A stretch of DNA of 64,000 nucleotides from Mycolicibacterium novocastrense (GTDB taxonomy: Bacteria; Actinomycetota; Actinomycetes; Mycobacteriales; Mycobacteriaceae): NCBI RefSeq assembly GCF_001570485.1, contig NZ_BCTA01000026.1, positions 124,001 through 188,000 on the forward strand, written 5' to 3'. The notes below the pieces were generated by a model that did no database searches, was not told the DNA's origin, and saw only the letters and a list, made by a program, of their open reading frames with translations. A program made the translations under genes and the position numbers. Position 1 is the stretch's first letter; every line of letters starts with the position of its first letter. Of the stretch, positions 1-9,217 are shown one piece after another.

Positions 1-256
1 GCTGCTGCAGAGCACCGTCGGACATCTCGAGGTCATCCAGCAACCGCTGATCGATCAGAAGGACGAGCTCAACGACTTGCTCACCAGGCTGCCCACCGCG
101 TTCAAGATCATCGGCAGGGCCGGCGGTATCTACGGCGACTTCTTCAACTTCTACGCCTGCGATATCTCCTTGCGGCTCAACGGCCTTCAGCCGGGTGGGC
201 CGGTCCGGACCGTCAAACTCTTCAGTCAGCCGTCGGGTAGGTGCACACCGCAATGA
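1..256 (+). CDS. mce1B: Mce-family protein MceB, C-terminal end only (mce1B-like)
   Basis: This is the last 84 codons of an open frame that enters the window in frame 2 and stops with TGA at 254-256. The tail ends in a Cys-Thr-Pro-Gln terminus that I associate with MceB proteins. It is followed immediately by mceC, whose ATG overlaps this stop (ATGA). MceB is one of six MlaD-type subunits thought to form a periplasm-spanning lipid conduit with YrbE permeases and the MceG ATPase. Only the C-terminal region is visible, so the MCE domain and the membrane anchor lie outside the window. The assignment to the mce1 copy rests on the neighbours, which resemble Mce1C-Mce1F and Mam1A-D. Confidence 0.85.
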   Translation, partial: LLQSTVGHLEVIQQPLIDQKDELNDLLTRLPTAFKIIGRAGGIYGDFFNFYACDISLRLNGLQPGGPVRTVKLFSQPSGRCTPQ

Positions 257-1827
257 GGACGCTCGAAGGGTCGAACCGGGTCCGTGGCGGGTTGATGGGA
301 ATCATCATCCTGATCATCGTCATCGGCGTGGGACAGAGCTTCGCCAGTGTCCCGATGCTTTTCGCATCGCCCACCTACTATGCGTACTTCTCTGACACCG
401 GTGGCATCGGCACGGGCGACAAGGTGCGCATCGCTGGCGTGGACGTCGGCGATGTGCGCAGCATGGAGATCGAGGGCGACAAGGTCAAGATCGGCTTCGG
501 GCTTGGCGGGACGCAGATCGGCACCGACAGCCGCGCCGCCATCCGCACCGACACCATTCTCGGACGCCGCACCATGGAGATCGAGCCACGCGGTTCGGAA
601 CCGTTGCGCGCGAACGGCGTTCTGCCACTCGGCCAGACGACGACGCCGTACCAGATCTACGACGCGTTCTTCGACGTGACGAAGGCCGCCTCGGATTGGG
701 ACACCCAGACCGTGAAGCGTTCGCTGAACGTGCTCTCGGAGACCATCGACCAGACCTATCCACACCTGAGCGCCGCGCTCGACGGGGTGGCCCGGTTCTC
801 CGACACCATCGGCAAGCGCGACGAGGACATCAAGAAGCTGCTGAGCAACGCCAACAAAATCGCGGGCATCCTGGGCAGCCGCAGTGAACAGATCAACCAA
901 TTGCTGGTCAACGCCCAGACCTTGCTCGGCGCGATCAATGAGCGCCAGTACGCGGTGAGCATGCTGCTCGAGCGCGTCGGCTCGTTCTCCGAACAGGTCA
1001 AGGGCTTGATCGACGACAACCCGAACCTCAACCGGGTGCTCGAACAACTCCGCGTGGTCAGCGGCGTGCTGGTCGACCGCAAGTACGACCTGATGGACAC
1101 CCTGACCACGGTCGCAAGCTTCGTGGCGTCGCTCGGTGAAGCGGTCGCTTCGGGCCCGTACTTCAAGGTCATGCTGGTCAACCTGCTGCCGGGCCAGATC
1201 CTGCAGCCGTTCGTGGACGCCGCCTTCAAGAAGCGCGGTATCGACCCGCAGAAGTTCTGGCGCGACGCGGGCCTGCCCGCCTGGCGGTTCCCGGACCCGA
1301 ACGCGCAGGGCTTCGAGAACGGCGCCCCGCCGCCGGGACCGGCCGTGCTCGAAGGCACCCCCGAGAACCCGGGACCCGGTGTGCTGAAGGGCTCACCGTG
1401 CTCGTACACGCCGCCGGCCGACGGTCTGCCGACACCAGGCGACCCGCTGCCCTGCGCGGATCTGTCCGTGGGGCCGTTCGGCGGTCCCGCGTACGGGCCA
1501 CCCAATGTGGCGACCTCTGACCCGAATGTGCACGGCCCGCAGCCGTCTCCGGGCGTGCCGGCCGCGGCGATTCCGGGTCAGATCTCGCCGCCGGTGCCGG
1601 GTGCGGACATGCCGCTGCCGCCGGCCCCGCCAGGAGCGCGCACAGTGCCGGTCGGGCCGCAACCGCCGCTGCCGCCGGATTTCACGCCGGGCATCGCACC
1701 GTTGCCACCGGCGTTGCCCGCGCCGGCGGTCCCGGGCCCCGGTCAGCAGCTGCCACCCGCCAACACGCCACCGCTGCCGGGGAACCCACCGTTCCTGCCG
1801 CCACTCTCTCAGGGACAGGGGGGCTGA
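253..1827 (+). CDS. mce1C: Mce-family protein MceC (Mce1C-like)
   Basis: The ATG at 253 overlaps the mceB stop; a GTG 12 bases upstream is in frame but less likely. The 524-residue product has one N-terminal membrane anchor (about 13-33), an MlaD/MCE domain (about 41-117), a helical Mce region to about 330, and a long Pro-rich, Gly-rich tail from about 350. The N-terminus and the segment around PYQIYDAFFDVTKAAS match my memory of M. tuberculosis Mce1C (Rv0171, 515 residues). The protein is expected in the envelope as a subunit of the Mce1 fatty-acid/mycolic-acid importer. It lies in the middle of a tightly packed operon and is probably translationally coupled to mceB. Confidence 0.93.
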   Translation: MRTLEGSNRVRGGLMGIIILIIVIGVGQSFASVPMLFASPTYYAYFSDTGGIGTGDKVRIAGVDVGDVRSMEIEGDKVKIGFGLGGTQIGTDSRAAIRTDTILGRRTMEIEPRGSEPLRANGVLPLGQTTTPYQIYDAFFDVTKAASDWDTQTVKRSLNVLSETIDQTYPHLSAALDGVARFSDTIGKRDEDIKKLLSNANKIAGILGSRSEQINQLLVNAQTLLGAINERQYAVSMLLERVGSFSEQVKGLIDDNPNLNRVLEQLRVVSGVLVDRKYDLMDTLTTVASFVASLGEAVASGPYFKVMLVNLLPGQILQPFVDAAFKKRGIDPQKFWRDAGLPAWRFPDPNAQGFENGAPPPGPAVLEGTPENPGPGVLKGSPCSYTPPADGLPTPGDPLPCADLSVGPFGGPAYGPPNVATSDPNVHGPQPSPGVPAAAIPGQISPPVPGADMPLPPAPPGARTVPVGPQPPLPPDFTPGIAPLPPALPAPAVPGPGQQLPPANTPPLPGNPPFLPPLSQGQGG

Positions 1828-1830
1828 TCG

Positions 1831-3486
1831 ATGACAACGATCTTCAACATCCGAAACCTGAAGTTGCCCAAGGTTTCCCGGGTGACCGTCATCATCGGCG
1901 CGCTGGTCGTGGTGCTGGCGTTGGTGGCCGCCTTCGTCGGGTACAACCTGTACAAGAAGCTGACCACCAACACCGTCGTCGCCTATTTCACCGACACGCT
2001 GGCGCTGTATCCCGGCGACAAGGTGCAGATCATGGGGGTGAAGGTCGGCTCGATCGACGCGATCGAACCGGCCGGCGACAAGATGAAGGTCACCTTCCAC
2101 TACGAGAACAAGTACAAGGTGCCCGCCAACGCCACCGCGTCGATCCTGAACCCGAGCCTGGTGGCGTCGCGCACCATCCAGCTGTCGCCGCCGTACACCG
2201 GCGGGCCGGTGATGGAGGACGGTGCGGTCATCCCGCTGGAGCGTACGCAGGTGCCGGTCGAGTACGACGAGCTGCGTGACTCGATCAACCGGATCCTGAC
2301 CGATCTGGGGCCGACGCCGGAGCAGCCCATGGGCCCGTTCGGCGACATCATCGAATCCGCGGCCGACGGCTTCGCGGGCAAGGGCAAGCAGCTCAACGAG
2401 ACGTTGAACAACCTGTCGGAGGCACTGTTCGCGCTCAACGAGGGCCGCGACGACTTCTTCAGCGTGGTGAAAAGCCTGGCGCTGTTCGTCAACGCGCTGC
2501 ACCAGAGCGATCAGCAGTTCGTCGCGCTGAACGACGATCTCGCCGAGTTCACCAACGCGTTCACCAACACCGACCGCGAGGTCGCGAACGCACTGCAGGA
2601 CCTCAACCAGCTGTTGACGACCACCCGCGGGTTCCTCGACGAGAACGCCGAGGTGCTCACCACCGACGTCAACAACCTGGCCGAAGCGACCACCGCGATC
2701 CTGCAACCAGAGCCGCGCAACGGTCTGGAGACCGCCCTACACGTGTTCCCGAATCTCGGCGCGAATCTCGTGAATATTGCTTCTCCGGTCACCGGTGGCA
2801 TAAACAGCTACGCCGTCATAAACAACTTCGCCAATCCGCTGCAGTTTGTGTGCAGTGCAATCCAGGCGGGCAGCCGGCTGGGTTATCAGGAGTCGGCCGA
2901 GATGTGCGCGCAGTACCTAGCGCCGATCCTGGACGCGATCAAGTTCAACTTCCCGCCGTTCGGGATCAACCAGTTCAGCTCGGCGATGACGCTGCCCAAG
3001 CAGATCGCCTACTCCGAGCCGCGGCTGCAGCCGCCGCCGGGCTACAAGGACACGACCGTGCCGGGCATCTGGTCACGCGACACCTTGTTCTCGCACGGCA
3101 ACCACGAACCGGGCTGGGTCGCCGCGCCGGGTATGCAGGGTGTCGACGTGCAACCGTTCACGGCGAACATGATGACCCCGGAGTGCCTGGCGGAACTGTT
3201 GGGCGGACCCAACTGTGTGGTCCCCGCGGCACCGCCGGCGTTCGGCACGACGCGCAACGGCAATCTGCCCGGTCCGCCGAATGCCTTCGACCAGAACAAC
3301 CCGCTGCCGCCGCCGTGGTACCCGCAGCCGGGCCCGCCGCCGCCGCCGGCGCCGGGTGTGATCCCGGGCGATCCGGGCGGAGCGGCGATGGCCGGCCCGC
3401 TGCCGGCTCCCGGCCCGGGACCGGGGCCCGCTCCGGCCGCGCCCGCCCCGGCAGGGCCGCCGCTACCAGCAGAGGCAGGTCGGTGA
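1831..3486 (+). CDS. mce1D: Mce-family protein MceD (Mce1D-like)
   Basis: The ATG at 1831 lies 3 bases after the mceC stop and behind a G-rich ribosome site (AGGGGGG). The 551-residue product has a membrane anchor at about 17-40, an MlaD domain carrying the VAYFT and GDKVQIMG segments, the Mce helical region, and a Pro/Gly/Ala-rich tail from about 490. The tail segment with GYKDTTVPGIW and PGWV.APGMQGV is the same as I recall for Mce1D (Rv0172). It is one of the conduit subunits of the Mce1 lipid transporter. The stop overlaps the ATG of mceE (TGATG), so the two are probably coupled. Confidence 0.93.
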   Translation: MTTIFNIRNLKLPKVSRVTVIIGALVVVLALVAAFVGYNLYKKLTTNTVVAYFTDTLALYPGDKVQIMGVKVGSIDAIEPAGDKMKVTFHYENKYKVPANATASILNPSLVASRTIQLSPPYTGGPVMEDGAVIPLERTQVPVEYDELRDSINRILTDLGPTPEQPMGPFGDIIESAADGFAGKGKQLNETLNNLSEALFALNEGRDDFFSVVKSLALFVNALHQSDQQFVALNDDLAEFTNAFTNTDREVANALQDLNQLLTTTRGFLDENAEVLTTDVNNLAEATTAILQPEPRNGLETALHVFPNLGANLVNIASPVTGGINSYAVINNFANPLQFVCSAIQAGSRLGYQESAEMCAQYLAPILDAIKFNFPPFGINQFSSAMTLPKQIAYSEPRLQPPPGYKDTTVPGIWSRDTLFSHGNHEPGWVAAPGMQGVDVQPFTANMMTPECLAELLGGPNCVVPAAPPAFGTTRNGNLPGPPNAFDQNNPLPPPWYPQPGPPPPPAPGVIPGDPGGAAMAGPLPAPGPGPGPAPAAPAPAGPPLPAEAGR

Positions 3487-4637
3487 TGAGCGTTCGTAGG
3501 TGGAGCAGGTTCGCGCAGCGAGCCGTCGCGCTGGGCGCGGTCGCGCTCGTGCTGAGTTCCTGCGGTAACTGGAAGGGCATCGCGAACGTGCCGTTGCCGG
3601 GCGGTCCGGGCACGGGGCCGAACGCGACGACGATCTATGTGCAGATGCCGGACACCTTGGCGCTCAACGTGAACAGCCGGGTGCGGGTCGCCGACGTCTA
3701 TGTCGGCCGGGTGCGCGCCATCGAGCTGAAGAACTGGGTCGCGACGCTGACGCTGGATCTGCAGCCCGACATCGAACTGCCCAGGAACGCCCTAGCCCGC
3801 ATCGGCCAGACCAGCTTGTTGGGTTCACAGCATGTGGAGCTGGAGCCGCCGCCGAACCCGTCGCCGGAGCCGCTGCAAAGCGGTGACACGATCCCGCTCG
3901 CGAACTCGTCGGCCTACCCGAGCACCGAGCGGGTGCTGGCGAGCATCGCCACCATCCTGCAGGGCGGCGGGGTGCAGAACCTCGAGGTCATCCAGACCGA
4001 GATCTTCAACGTGCTCAACGGCCGGGCCGATGAGATCCGCGAGTTTTTCAACAAGCTGGACACGTTCACCGCCGAATTGAACCAGCAGCGCCAGGACATC
4101 ACGCGCGCAATCGATTCCACCGACCGGCTACTCACGATCGTCGCGGAGCGCAACAACACGCTGGACCGGGTGTTGACCGAGTTCCCGCCGCTGATCAAGC
4201 ATTTCGCGGAGACGCGCGATCTGTTCGCCGACGCGGTGGAGGCCGTCGGCCGGATCAGCCGGGCCGCAGACAACGCGTTGGCGCCGGCCAGCGACAATCT
4301 GCACACCAACCTGCAGAACCTGCAGCGGCCGCTCAAGCAGCTCGGGCGGGCGTCGCCGTACCTGATCGGCGCCCTCAAGCTCATGCTCACCGCGCCGTTC
4401 TCGATTGAGAACGTGCCGAAGGTGATCCGCGGCGACTACCTCAACGCGTCACTGATGGTGGACTTGACACTTTCGTCGCTCGACAATGCAGTACTGACGG
4501 GCACGGGCCTTTCCGGGATGCTGCGCGCGCTGGAGCAGGCGTGGGGTCGCGACCCGGCGACGATGATCCCGGATGTGCGGTTCGTGCCGAACGCGCACAA
4601 CGCACCGAACGGCCCGCTGGTGGAAAGGGGTGAGTGA
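3486..4637 (+). CDS. lprK: Mce-family lipoprotein MceE (LprK-like)
   Basis: I chose the ATG at 3486, which overlaps the mceD stop, because it puts a lipoprotein signal right at the start. The hydrophobic stretch at 12-25 ends in the lipobox LSSC, with Cys26 as the lipidation site. An open frame continues upstream but only inside mceD. The 383-residue product then has an MlaD domain (about 45-125) and the Mce helical region. LprK/Mce1E of M. tuberculosis is about 390 residues. As the only lipoprotein of the six Mce subunits, it is expected to anchor to the membrane by a lipid rather than a helix. Confidence 0.93.
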   Translation: MSVRRWSRFAQRAVALGAVALVLSSCGNWKGIANVPLPGGPGTGPNATTIYVQMPDTLALNVNSRVRVADVYVGRVRAIELKNWVATLTLDLQPDIELPRNALARIGQTSLLGSQHVELEPPPNPSPEPLQSGDTIPLANSSAYPSTERVLASIATILQGGGVQNLEVIQTEIFNVLNGRADEIREFFNKLDTFTAELNQQRQDITRAIDSTDRLLTIVAERNNTLDRVLTEFPPLIKHFAETRDLFADAVEAVGRISRAADNALAPASDNLHTNLQNLQRPLKQLGRASPYLIGALKLMLTAPFSIENVPKVIRGDYLNASLMVDLTLSSLDNAVLTGTGLSGMLRALEQAWGRDPATMIPDVRFVPNAHNAPNGPLVERGE

Positions 4638-4640
4638 GCT

Positions 4641-6209
4641 GTGCTGACCAGGTTCATCAGGATCCAGCTGGTGCTGTTCACCATCCTGACGATCGTCGCG
4701 CTGGTGGTGCTGGGGTGGTACTACCTGCGCATCCCGAGCCTCGTCGGTATCGGCCAGTACGAGTTGAAGGCCGAACTCCCCCGCTCGGGCGGTCTGTACG
4801 CGACGGCCAACGTCACCTACCGCGGCACGCAGATCGGCAAGGTCACCTCGGTCGAGCCGACCCAGCGGGGCGCGCTCGCGGTGATGAGCATCGATGACCG
4901 CTACAAGATTCCCGCCGACGCGACGGCGAACGTGCACTCGGTGTCGGCGATCGGCGAGCAGTATCTGGACCTGGTGTCGACGGGCGACGCGGACCAGTAC
5001 CTGTCGCCGGGTTCGACGATCACCGAGAGCACCGTGCCCAGCGAGGTCGGCCCGGCGCTGGACGCCGCGAACAGGGGTCTGGCGGTGCTGCCCAAGGAGA
5101 AGATCGACGCGCTGCTCACCGAGACGTCACAGGCGGTCGGCGGGCTGGGCCCGGCGCTGCAACGGCTGGTGGATTCGACGACCAACATCGCGCAGGGCTT
5201 CAAGGACCATCTGCCGCAGGTCAACGACATCATCGTCAACGCAGGCCCGATCCTGGACAGCCAGGTGCAGTCCGGCGACAACATCGAGCAGTGGTCGCGC
5301 AACCTGAACGTGATCGCCGCGCAGTCGGCCGAGCAGGATGCGGCGCTGCGGAGCGGCCTCCAGCAGGCCGCTCCGACAGCCGACCAGCTCAACGCAGTGT
5401 TCGGCGGGGTGCGCGAGTCGTTGCCGCAGACGCTAGCGAACCTCGCGATCGTCACCGACATGCTCAAGCGCTACAACAAGGGCCTCGAGCAGTCGCTAGT
5501 TCTCTTACCGCAGGGCGCGGCGGTGGCGCAAGCGGGCACGTTGTTTGAGGGCTACGGCCAACTGCCGCTCGCGTTAGGTGCACTCAACCAGCCGCCGCCA
5601 TGTCTGACCGGCTTCCTGCCCGCGTCCGAGTGGCGCTCGCCGGCCGACACCAGCATGGCGCCGCTGCCGCGGGGCACCTACTGCAAGATCCCGAAGGACT
5701 ACCAGGGCAACGTCGTTCGCGGCGCCCGCAACTATCCCTGCGTCGACGTCCCGGGCAAGCGGGCGGCGACGCCGATGGAGTGCCGCAGCGATGAGCCGTA
5801 CGTTCCGCTGGGCACCAACCCGTGGTACGGCGACCCAAACCAGATCCTGTCCTGCCCGGCCCCTGGCGCGCGCTGCGATCAGGGCGTCAACCCGGGCCGC
5901 GGCGTCATCCAGGCGCCGTCGGTCAACAGCGGGATGAATCCTGCACCCGCGAGCGACCTGCCGCCGCCGAACTCGACGGCGCCGGTCAGCGATCCGCTGA
6001 GCCCGCCCGGACAGGGCAGCGTGACCTGCAGTGGACAACAACCCAACCCCTGCATCTACACTCCGGCACCAGGGCCACCCGGCTCCACGGCGGTGTACAG
6101 CCCGAGCAGCGGCCAGGTGGTCGGACCCGACGGCGTGAAATACAACGTCAGCAACTCGAGTAACCCAGGAGACGACGGATGGAAGGAGATGCTGGCACCC
6201 GCCAGCTGA
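4641..6209 (+). CDS. mce1F: Mce-family protein MceF (Mce1F-like)
   Basis: The GTG at 4641 lies 3 bases past the mceE stop, with GAAAGGGG upstream. The 522-residue product has a membrane helix at about 8-27, an MlaD domain (about 35-120), the Mce helical region, a Cys-containing segment at about 330-430, and a Pro/Ser-rich tail. Mce1F (Rv0174) is 515 residues. It is the last of the six Mce subunits. The next gene, mam1A, starts 31 bases inside its 3' end, as expected for an mce operon continuing into the Mam genes. Confidence 0.93.
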   Translation: MLTRFIRIQLVLFTILTIVALVVLGWYYLRIPSLVGIGQYELKAELPRSGGLYATANVTYRGTQIGKVTSVEPTQRGALAVMSIDDRYKIPADATANVHSVSAIGEQYLDLVSTGDADQYLSPGSTITESTVPSEVGPALDAANRGLAVLPKEKIDALLTETSQAVGGLGPALQRLVDSTTNIAQGFKDHLPQVNDIIVNAGPILDSQVQSGDNIEQWSRNLNVIAAQSAEQDAALRSGLQQAAPTADQLNAVFGGVRESLPQTLANLAIVTDMLKRYNKGLEQSLVLLPQGAAVAQAGTLFEGYGQLPLALGALNQPPPCLTGFLPASEWRSPADTSMAPLPRGTYCKIPKDYQGNVVRGARNYPCVDVPGKRAATPMECRSDEPYVPLGTNPWYGDPNQILSCPAPGARCDQGVNPGRGVIQAPSVNSGMNPAPASDLPPPNSTAPVSDPLSPPGQGSVTCSGQQPNPCIYTPAPGPPGSTAVYSPSSGQVVGPDGVKYNVSNSSNPGDDGWKEMLAPAS

Positions 6210-6826
6210 ACCCCACCGATGCTGATGAGACGCCCGACGAGTCGTTAGCAGTATCCCCAGGCCCAGCGCCCGCCGAGGATCCGGACACCACAGAAGAACA
6301 GGTTTCGGCCGATCCCCGCCGACCGTCGCGGATCGGTCGCGGCCTGGCTGTCAGTATCTGCGCGGCGCTGCTCGCGCTCGCCGTCGCCGGGGGTGTCGCG
6401 GGATTCCTGCTCTTCAAAAATGACCAACGGGTCGCGGCCAGCGAGCGCGCCGAAGCGGCGGCACTGCAGGCGGCGAAGGATTGTGTGGCCGCGACGCACG
6501 CGCCCGACACCGCCGCCATGACCGCGGCGCAGACCAAGATCATCGATTGCTCGACCGGCGACTTCGCCGTGCAGTCCTCGCTGTACGCCGGCGTGCTGGC
6601 CGAGGCCTATCAGGCGGCTCAGGTCCAGGTGCAGGTATCGGACATGCGTGCCGCCGTGGAGAAGCACAACGACGACGGAACGTTCGACGTCCTGGTCGCG
6701 GTGCGGGTCAAGGTGACCAACTCCGACATCGCCGATCAGGAGCAGGGATATCGCCTGCGGGTGAAGATGGCGCCCGACGACGAGGGCTCCTACAAGATCG
6801 CCAAACTCGACCAGGTCACCTCGTGA
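6179..6826 (+). CDS. mam1A: Mce-associated membrane protein Mam1A
   Basis: The ATG at 6179 follows a good ribosome site (AGGAG near 6165) and overlaps mceF by 31 bases. The 215-residue product has an acidic, Pro-rich cytoplasmic start, one membrane helix (about 55-78) and a C-terminal domain resembling the NTF2-like fold of Mam proteins. Rv0175 is 213 residues. Mam proteins accompany Mce subunits, and family members have been reported to stabilise Mce complexes; which partner this one contacts cannot be read from the sequence. Confidence 0.88.
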   Translation: MEGDAGTRQLNPTDADETPDESLAVSPGPAPAEDPDTTEEQVSADPRRPSRIGRGLAVSICAALLALAVAGGVAGFLLFKNDQRVAASERAEAAALQAAKDCVAATHAPDTAAMTAAQTKIIDCSTGDFAVQSSLYAGVLAEAYQAAQVQVQVSDMRAAVEKHNDDGTFDVLVAVRVKVTNSDIADQEQGYRLRVKMAPDDEGSYKIAKLDQVTS

Positions 6827-7797
6827 CATCCCTGATCGAAGCGCCTCCGGACTCGACGGGCACCGACGTGGCCGTCGACGAGCCGGCCGCGCCCTGGTCG
6901 GCTCGGGTCGGCGCCTTCGCCGTCGACGTCCTGGTCGGGCTCGCGGTGGTCTCGACGCTGGCGCTGGTGTCGCTGACCGCGCCGCTGCGCAGTCCGCTGT
7001 GGTGGGGATATCTGGTGGCGATCGGGGTGGTCGTGCTGGCGATGGCGGTCAATCGCCTCGTGCTGCCGACCGTCGTGGGTTTCTCGCTGGGGCGTGCCGT
7101 TTTCGGTATCGCGGTCAGGAAGCGCGACGGTTCGCCGCCGGGAGTGTGGCGGTTGCTGCTGCGCGACGTCGCACACCTGCTCGATACCGCAGCATTGTTC
7201 ATCGGGTGGCTGTGGCCGCTGTGGGATCGGCGCCGCCGCACCTTCGCCGACCTTCTGCTGCGCACCGAGGTGCGTCCGGTGCCGCCGCCGGAGCGCAACG
7301 TCCGCAAGCTCACCGCTGTCGTGCTGATTGCCGCCACGGTGGCCTGCGCGGCGGCCGTCGCAGTGAACTACTGGGTGGTGTACCGGCACGAGCGCGCGGT
7401 CGAGCAGACCAGACAGCAGATCGCCGAACAGGGCCCGCGGATCGTCGAGCAGATGCTGAGCTTCAAGAGCGACACCATGCAGGAGGATTTCGCGCGGGCA
7501 CAGTCGCTGGCCACCGACGGTTACCGGCAGCAGTTGATCGAGCAGCAGAAGGCCGGACAGAGCGCGGGTGTCAGCTCCAACGAGTACTGGGCGGTCAGCA
7601 GCGCGGTGCTCGAAGCGACGCCGGACACCGCGGAGATGCTGCTGGCGCTGCAGGGCCAGCGGGGCGATAACCCCAATGAGTTGAAGTTCATCACCGCCAC
7701 CGTGCAGGCCGAGTTCGCCAAATCCGGTGACGGCCAGTGGCGCGTCGCCAATCTCACCGTGCTCAAGCGGCCGCAGATGACTGCGCAGGGCCGATGA
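6823..7797 (+). CDS. mam1B: Mce-associated membrane protein Mam1B with RDD domain
   Basis: I placed the start at the GTG at 6823, in a GTGA overlap with the mam1A stop; the open frame extends far upstream but only across mam1A. The 324-residue product begins with an RDD-type multi-helix domain (about 24-150), followed by another helix (about 165-185) and a Mam-like extracytoplasmic domain. Rv0176 is 322 residues with the same layout. Its role in Mce1 transport is inferred from operon membership. Confidence 0.88.
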   Translation: MTSLIEAPPDSTGTDVAVDEPAAPWSARVGAFAVDVLVGLAVVSTLALVSLTAPLRSPLWWGYLVAIGVVVLAMAVNRLVLPTVVGFSLGRAVFGIAVRKRDGSPPGVWRLLLRDVAHLLDTAALFIGWLWPLWDRRRRTFADLLLRTEVRPVPPPERNVRKLTAVVLIAATVACAAAVAVNYWVVYRHERAVEQTRQQIAEQGPRIVEQMLSFKSDTMQEDFARAQSLATDGYRQQLIEQQKAGQSAGVSSNEYWAVSSAVLEATPDTAEMLLALQGQRGDNPNELKFITATVQAEFAKSGDGQWRVANLTVLKRPQMTAQGR

Positions 7798-8345
7798 GTC
7801 CGCGGCGCAGAGTCGACGCCGATGAGCGGTACTTCTTCGAGGTGGAACCGGAGCCACCGCGCCGCTGGGGGCTTCCGATCATCGCCGCCGCGGCGTCACT
7901 TCTGATGGCGGCCGCGATCGCGGCGGGATCGCTGATGTTGGTCAGCCACGAGAAGAATCGCCGCACGGTCGCCAATGACCACGCCGCGCTGGTGTACGTC
8001 AGCGAGTTCATGACCGACTACACGTCGTTGGACCCCTTCAACGCCAACGCCTATGTGGATCGCATCCTGGCGCAGGGGACGGGTGATTTCGCGAAGATGT
8101 TCAAGGAGAAGCAGAACGAAATCCTGATCCAGGTCGCGCAGGCGGAGCCCACCAGTGGAGCCGTGCTGGCCGCGGGTGTGCAGCGGTGGAACGACAACGG
8201 CAGCGCCGACGTCCTGGTCGCGACCAAGGTCTCCACCAAAGGGCCGGACGGCAAATCGACAGTCGAGAGTGGAAGTCGTTGGATAGCAACGGCTATCAAG
8301 GAGGGACAGCAGTGGAAGATCAGCCAGCTGATCCAGGTGATCTGA
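7794..8345 (+). CDS. mam1C: Mce-associated membrane protein Mam1C
   Basis: The ATG at 7794 overlaps the mam1B stop (ATGA). The 183-residue product has a short basic N-terminus, one membrane helix (about 27-47) and a C-terminal Mam domain ending in the typical W-x-I-S-x-L pattern. Rv0177 is 184 residues. It belongs to the mce1 operon and is expected on the outer face of the cytoplasmic membrane. The following gene starts 34 bases before this one ends. Confidence 0.88.
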   Translation: MSPRRRVDADERYFFEVEPEPPRRWGLPIIAAAASLLMAAAIAAGSLMLVSHEKNRRTVANDHAALVYVSEFMTDYTSLDPFNANAYVDRILAQGTGDFAKMFKEKQNEILIQVAQAEPTSGAVLAAGVQRWNDNGSADVLVATKVSTKGPDGKSTVESGSRWIATAIKEGQQWKISQLIQVI

Positions 8346-9202
8346 CCACCGGACCCTCTGCGGAATCCACCCCGGCGCCGAGCCGGCGTCGGTGGTCCTT
8401 CCTTCGGCGTCGGCAGAAGGAATCGACGGAAGCCGCCCCGGATTCCGCCACGGCGGAGACACCGGAGGCGGCACCCGCAGCGGATACGCCCGCGCCTCGG
8501 CCGGTCGGCAAGGCGAAACGCCAGGGCAGGACGCGCGTCGAGGAGGCCGACGACGACACCGTCGACGCCGCGGCGCAGGACGCAGCCGCCTCGGAACCCG
8601 AAGAGGCCGAAGCCGAGGCCGTCGAGGCCGACCCCACGGACGAGTCCGCCGTCGTGCCGCAGGAAGTGCGATTCGTACCCCACCGGCCAGCAGGCAAGCG
8701 GCTCGTCGCGGCGATGGCGGCGGCCGCCGTGCTGTTCGTCGGTGCTGCCGCGTTCGCCGCGTCGACCCTGCAGCCCTACCTGTCGGAGCGAGCCGAGATC
8801 GACACCAAACTCGACGTGGCTCGCACCGCGGCCAGTGCGATCTCCACACTGTGGACCTACACGCCGGACAACATGGAGACGTTGCCGGACCGGTCGGCGG
8901 CGTTCCTCGGTGGCGACTTCGCCTACGAGTACCGCAAGTACATCGACGCGATCGTCGCGACGAACAAACAAGCGCAGGTCACCAACACCACGCAGGTGCT
9001 CGGCGCGGCGGTGGAGACCCTGACCCCCGACGAGGCCACCGCGATCGTCTACACCAACTCGGTGGCGACCAGCCCGATGAGCAAGAACATCCCTTCGCTT
9101 CGCTACCTGTCCTACCGGTTGACGATGGATCGCCGCGATGGCAAGTGGCTGATCACAAACATGTCGACCATCACGTCGCTGGATCTGACACCGCAGCTGT
9201 AG
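8312..9202 (+). CDS. mam1D: Mce-associated membrane protein Mam1D
   Basis: I chose the GTG at 8312 because AAGGAGGG lies just upstream, the clearest ribosome site in the operon. The 296-residue product has a long acidic Ala/Glu-rich cytoplasmic N-terminus (about 35-118), one helix (about 131-153) and a Mam-type C-terminal domain. Rv0178 is 244 residues, so the acidic extension here is longer. This is the last gene of the visible mce1 operon; the next start is 15 bases on, so readthrough into the DUF1275 gene is possible. Confidence 0.85.
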   Translation: MEDQPADPGDLTTGPSAESTPAPSRRRWSFLRRRQKESTEAAPDSATAETPEAAPAADTPAPRPVGKAKRQGRTRVEEADDDTVDAAAQDAAASEPEEAEAEAVEADPTDESAVVPQEVRFVPHRPAGKRLVAAMAAAAVLFVGAAAFAASTLQPYLSERAEIDTKLDVARTAASAISTLWTYTPDNMETLPDRSAAFLGGDFAYEYRKYIDAIVATNKQAQVTNTTQVLGAAVETLTPDEATAIVYTNSVATSPMSKNIPSLRYLSYRLTMDRRDGKWLITNMSTITSLDLTPQL

Positions 9203-9217
9203 TCGGGAAGCTGACGC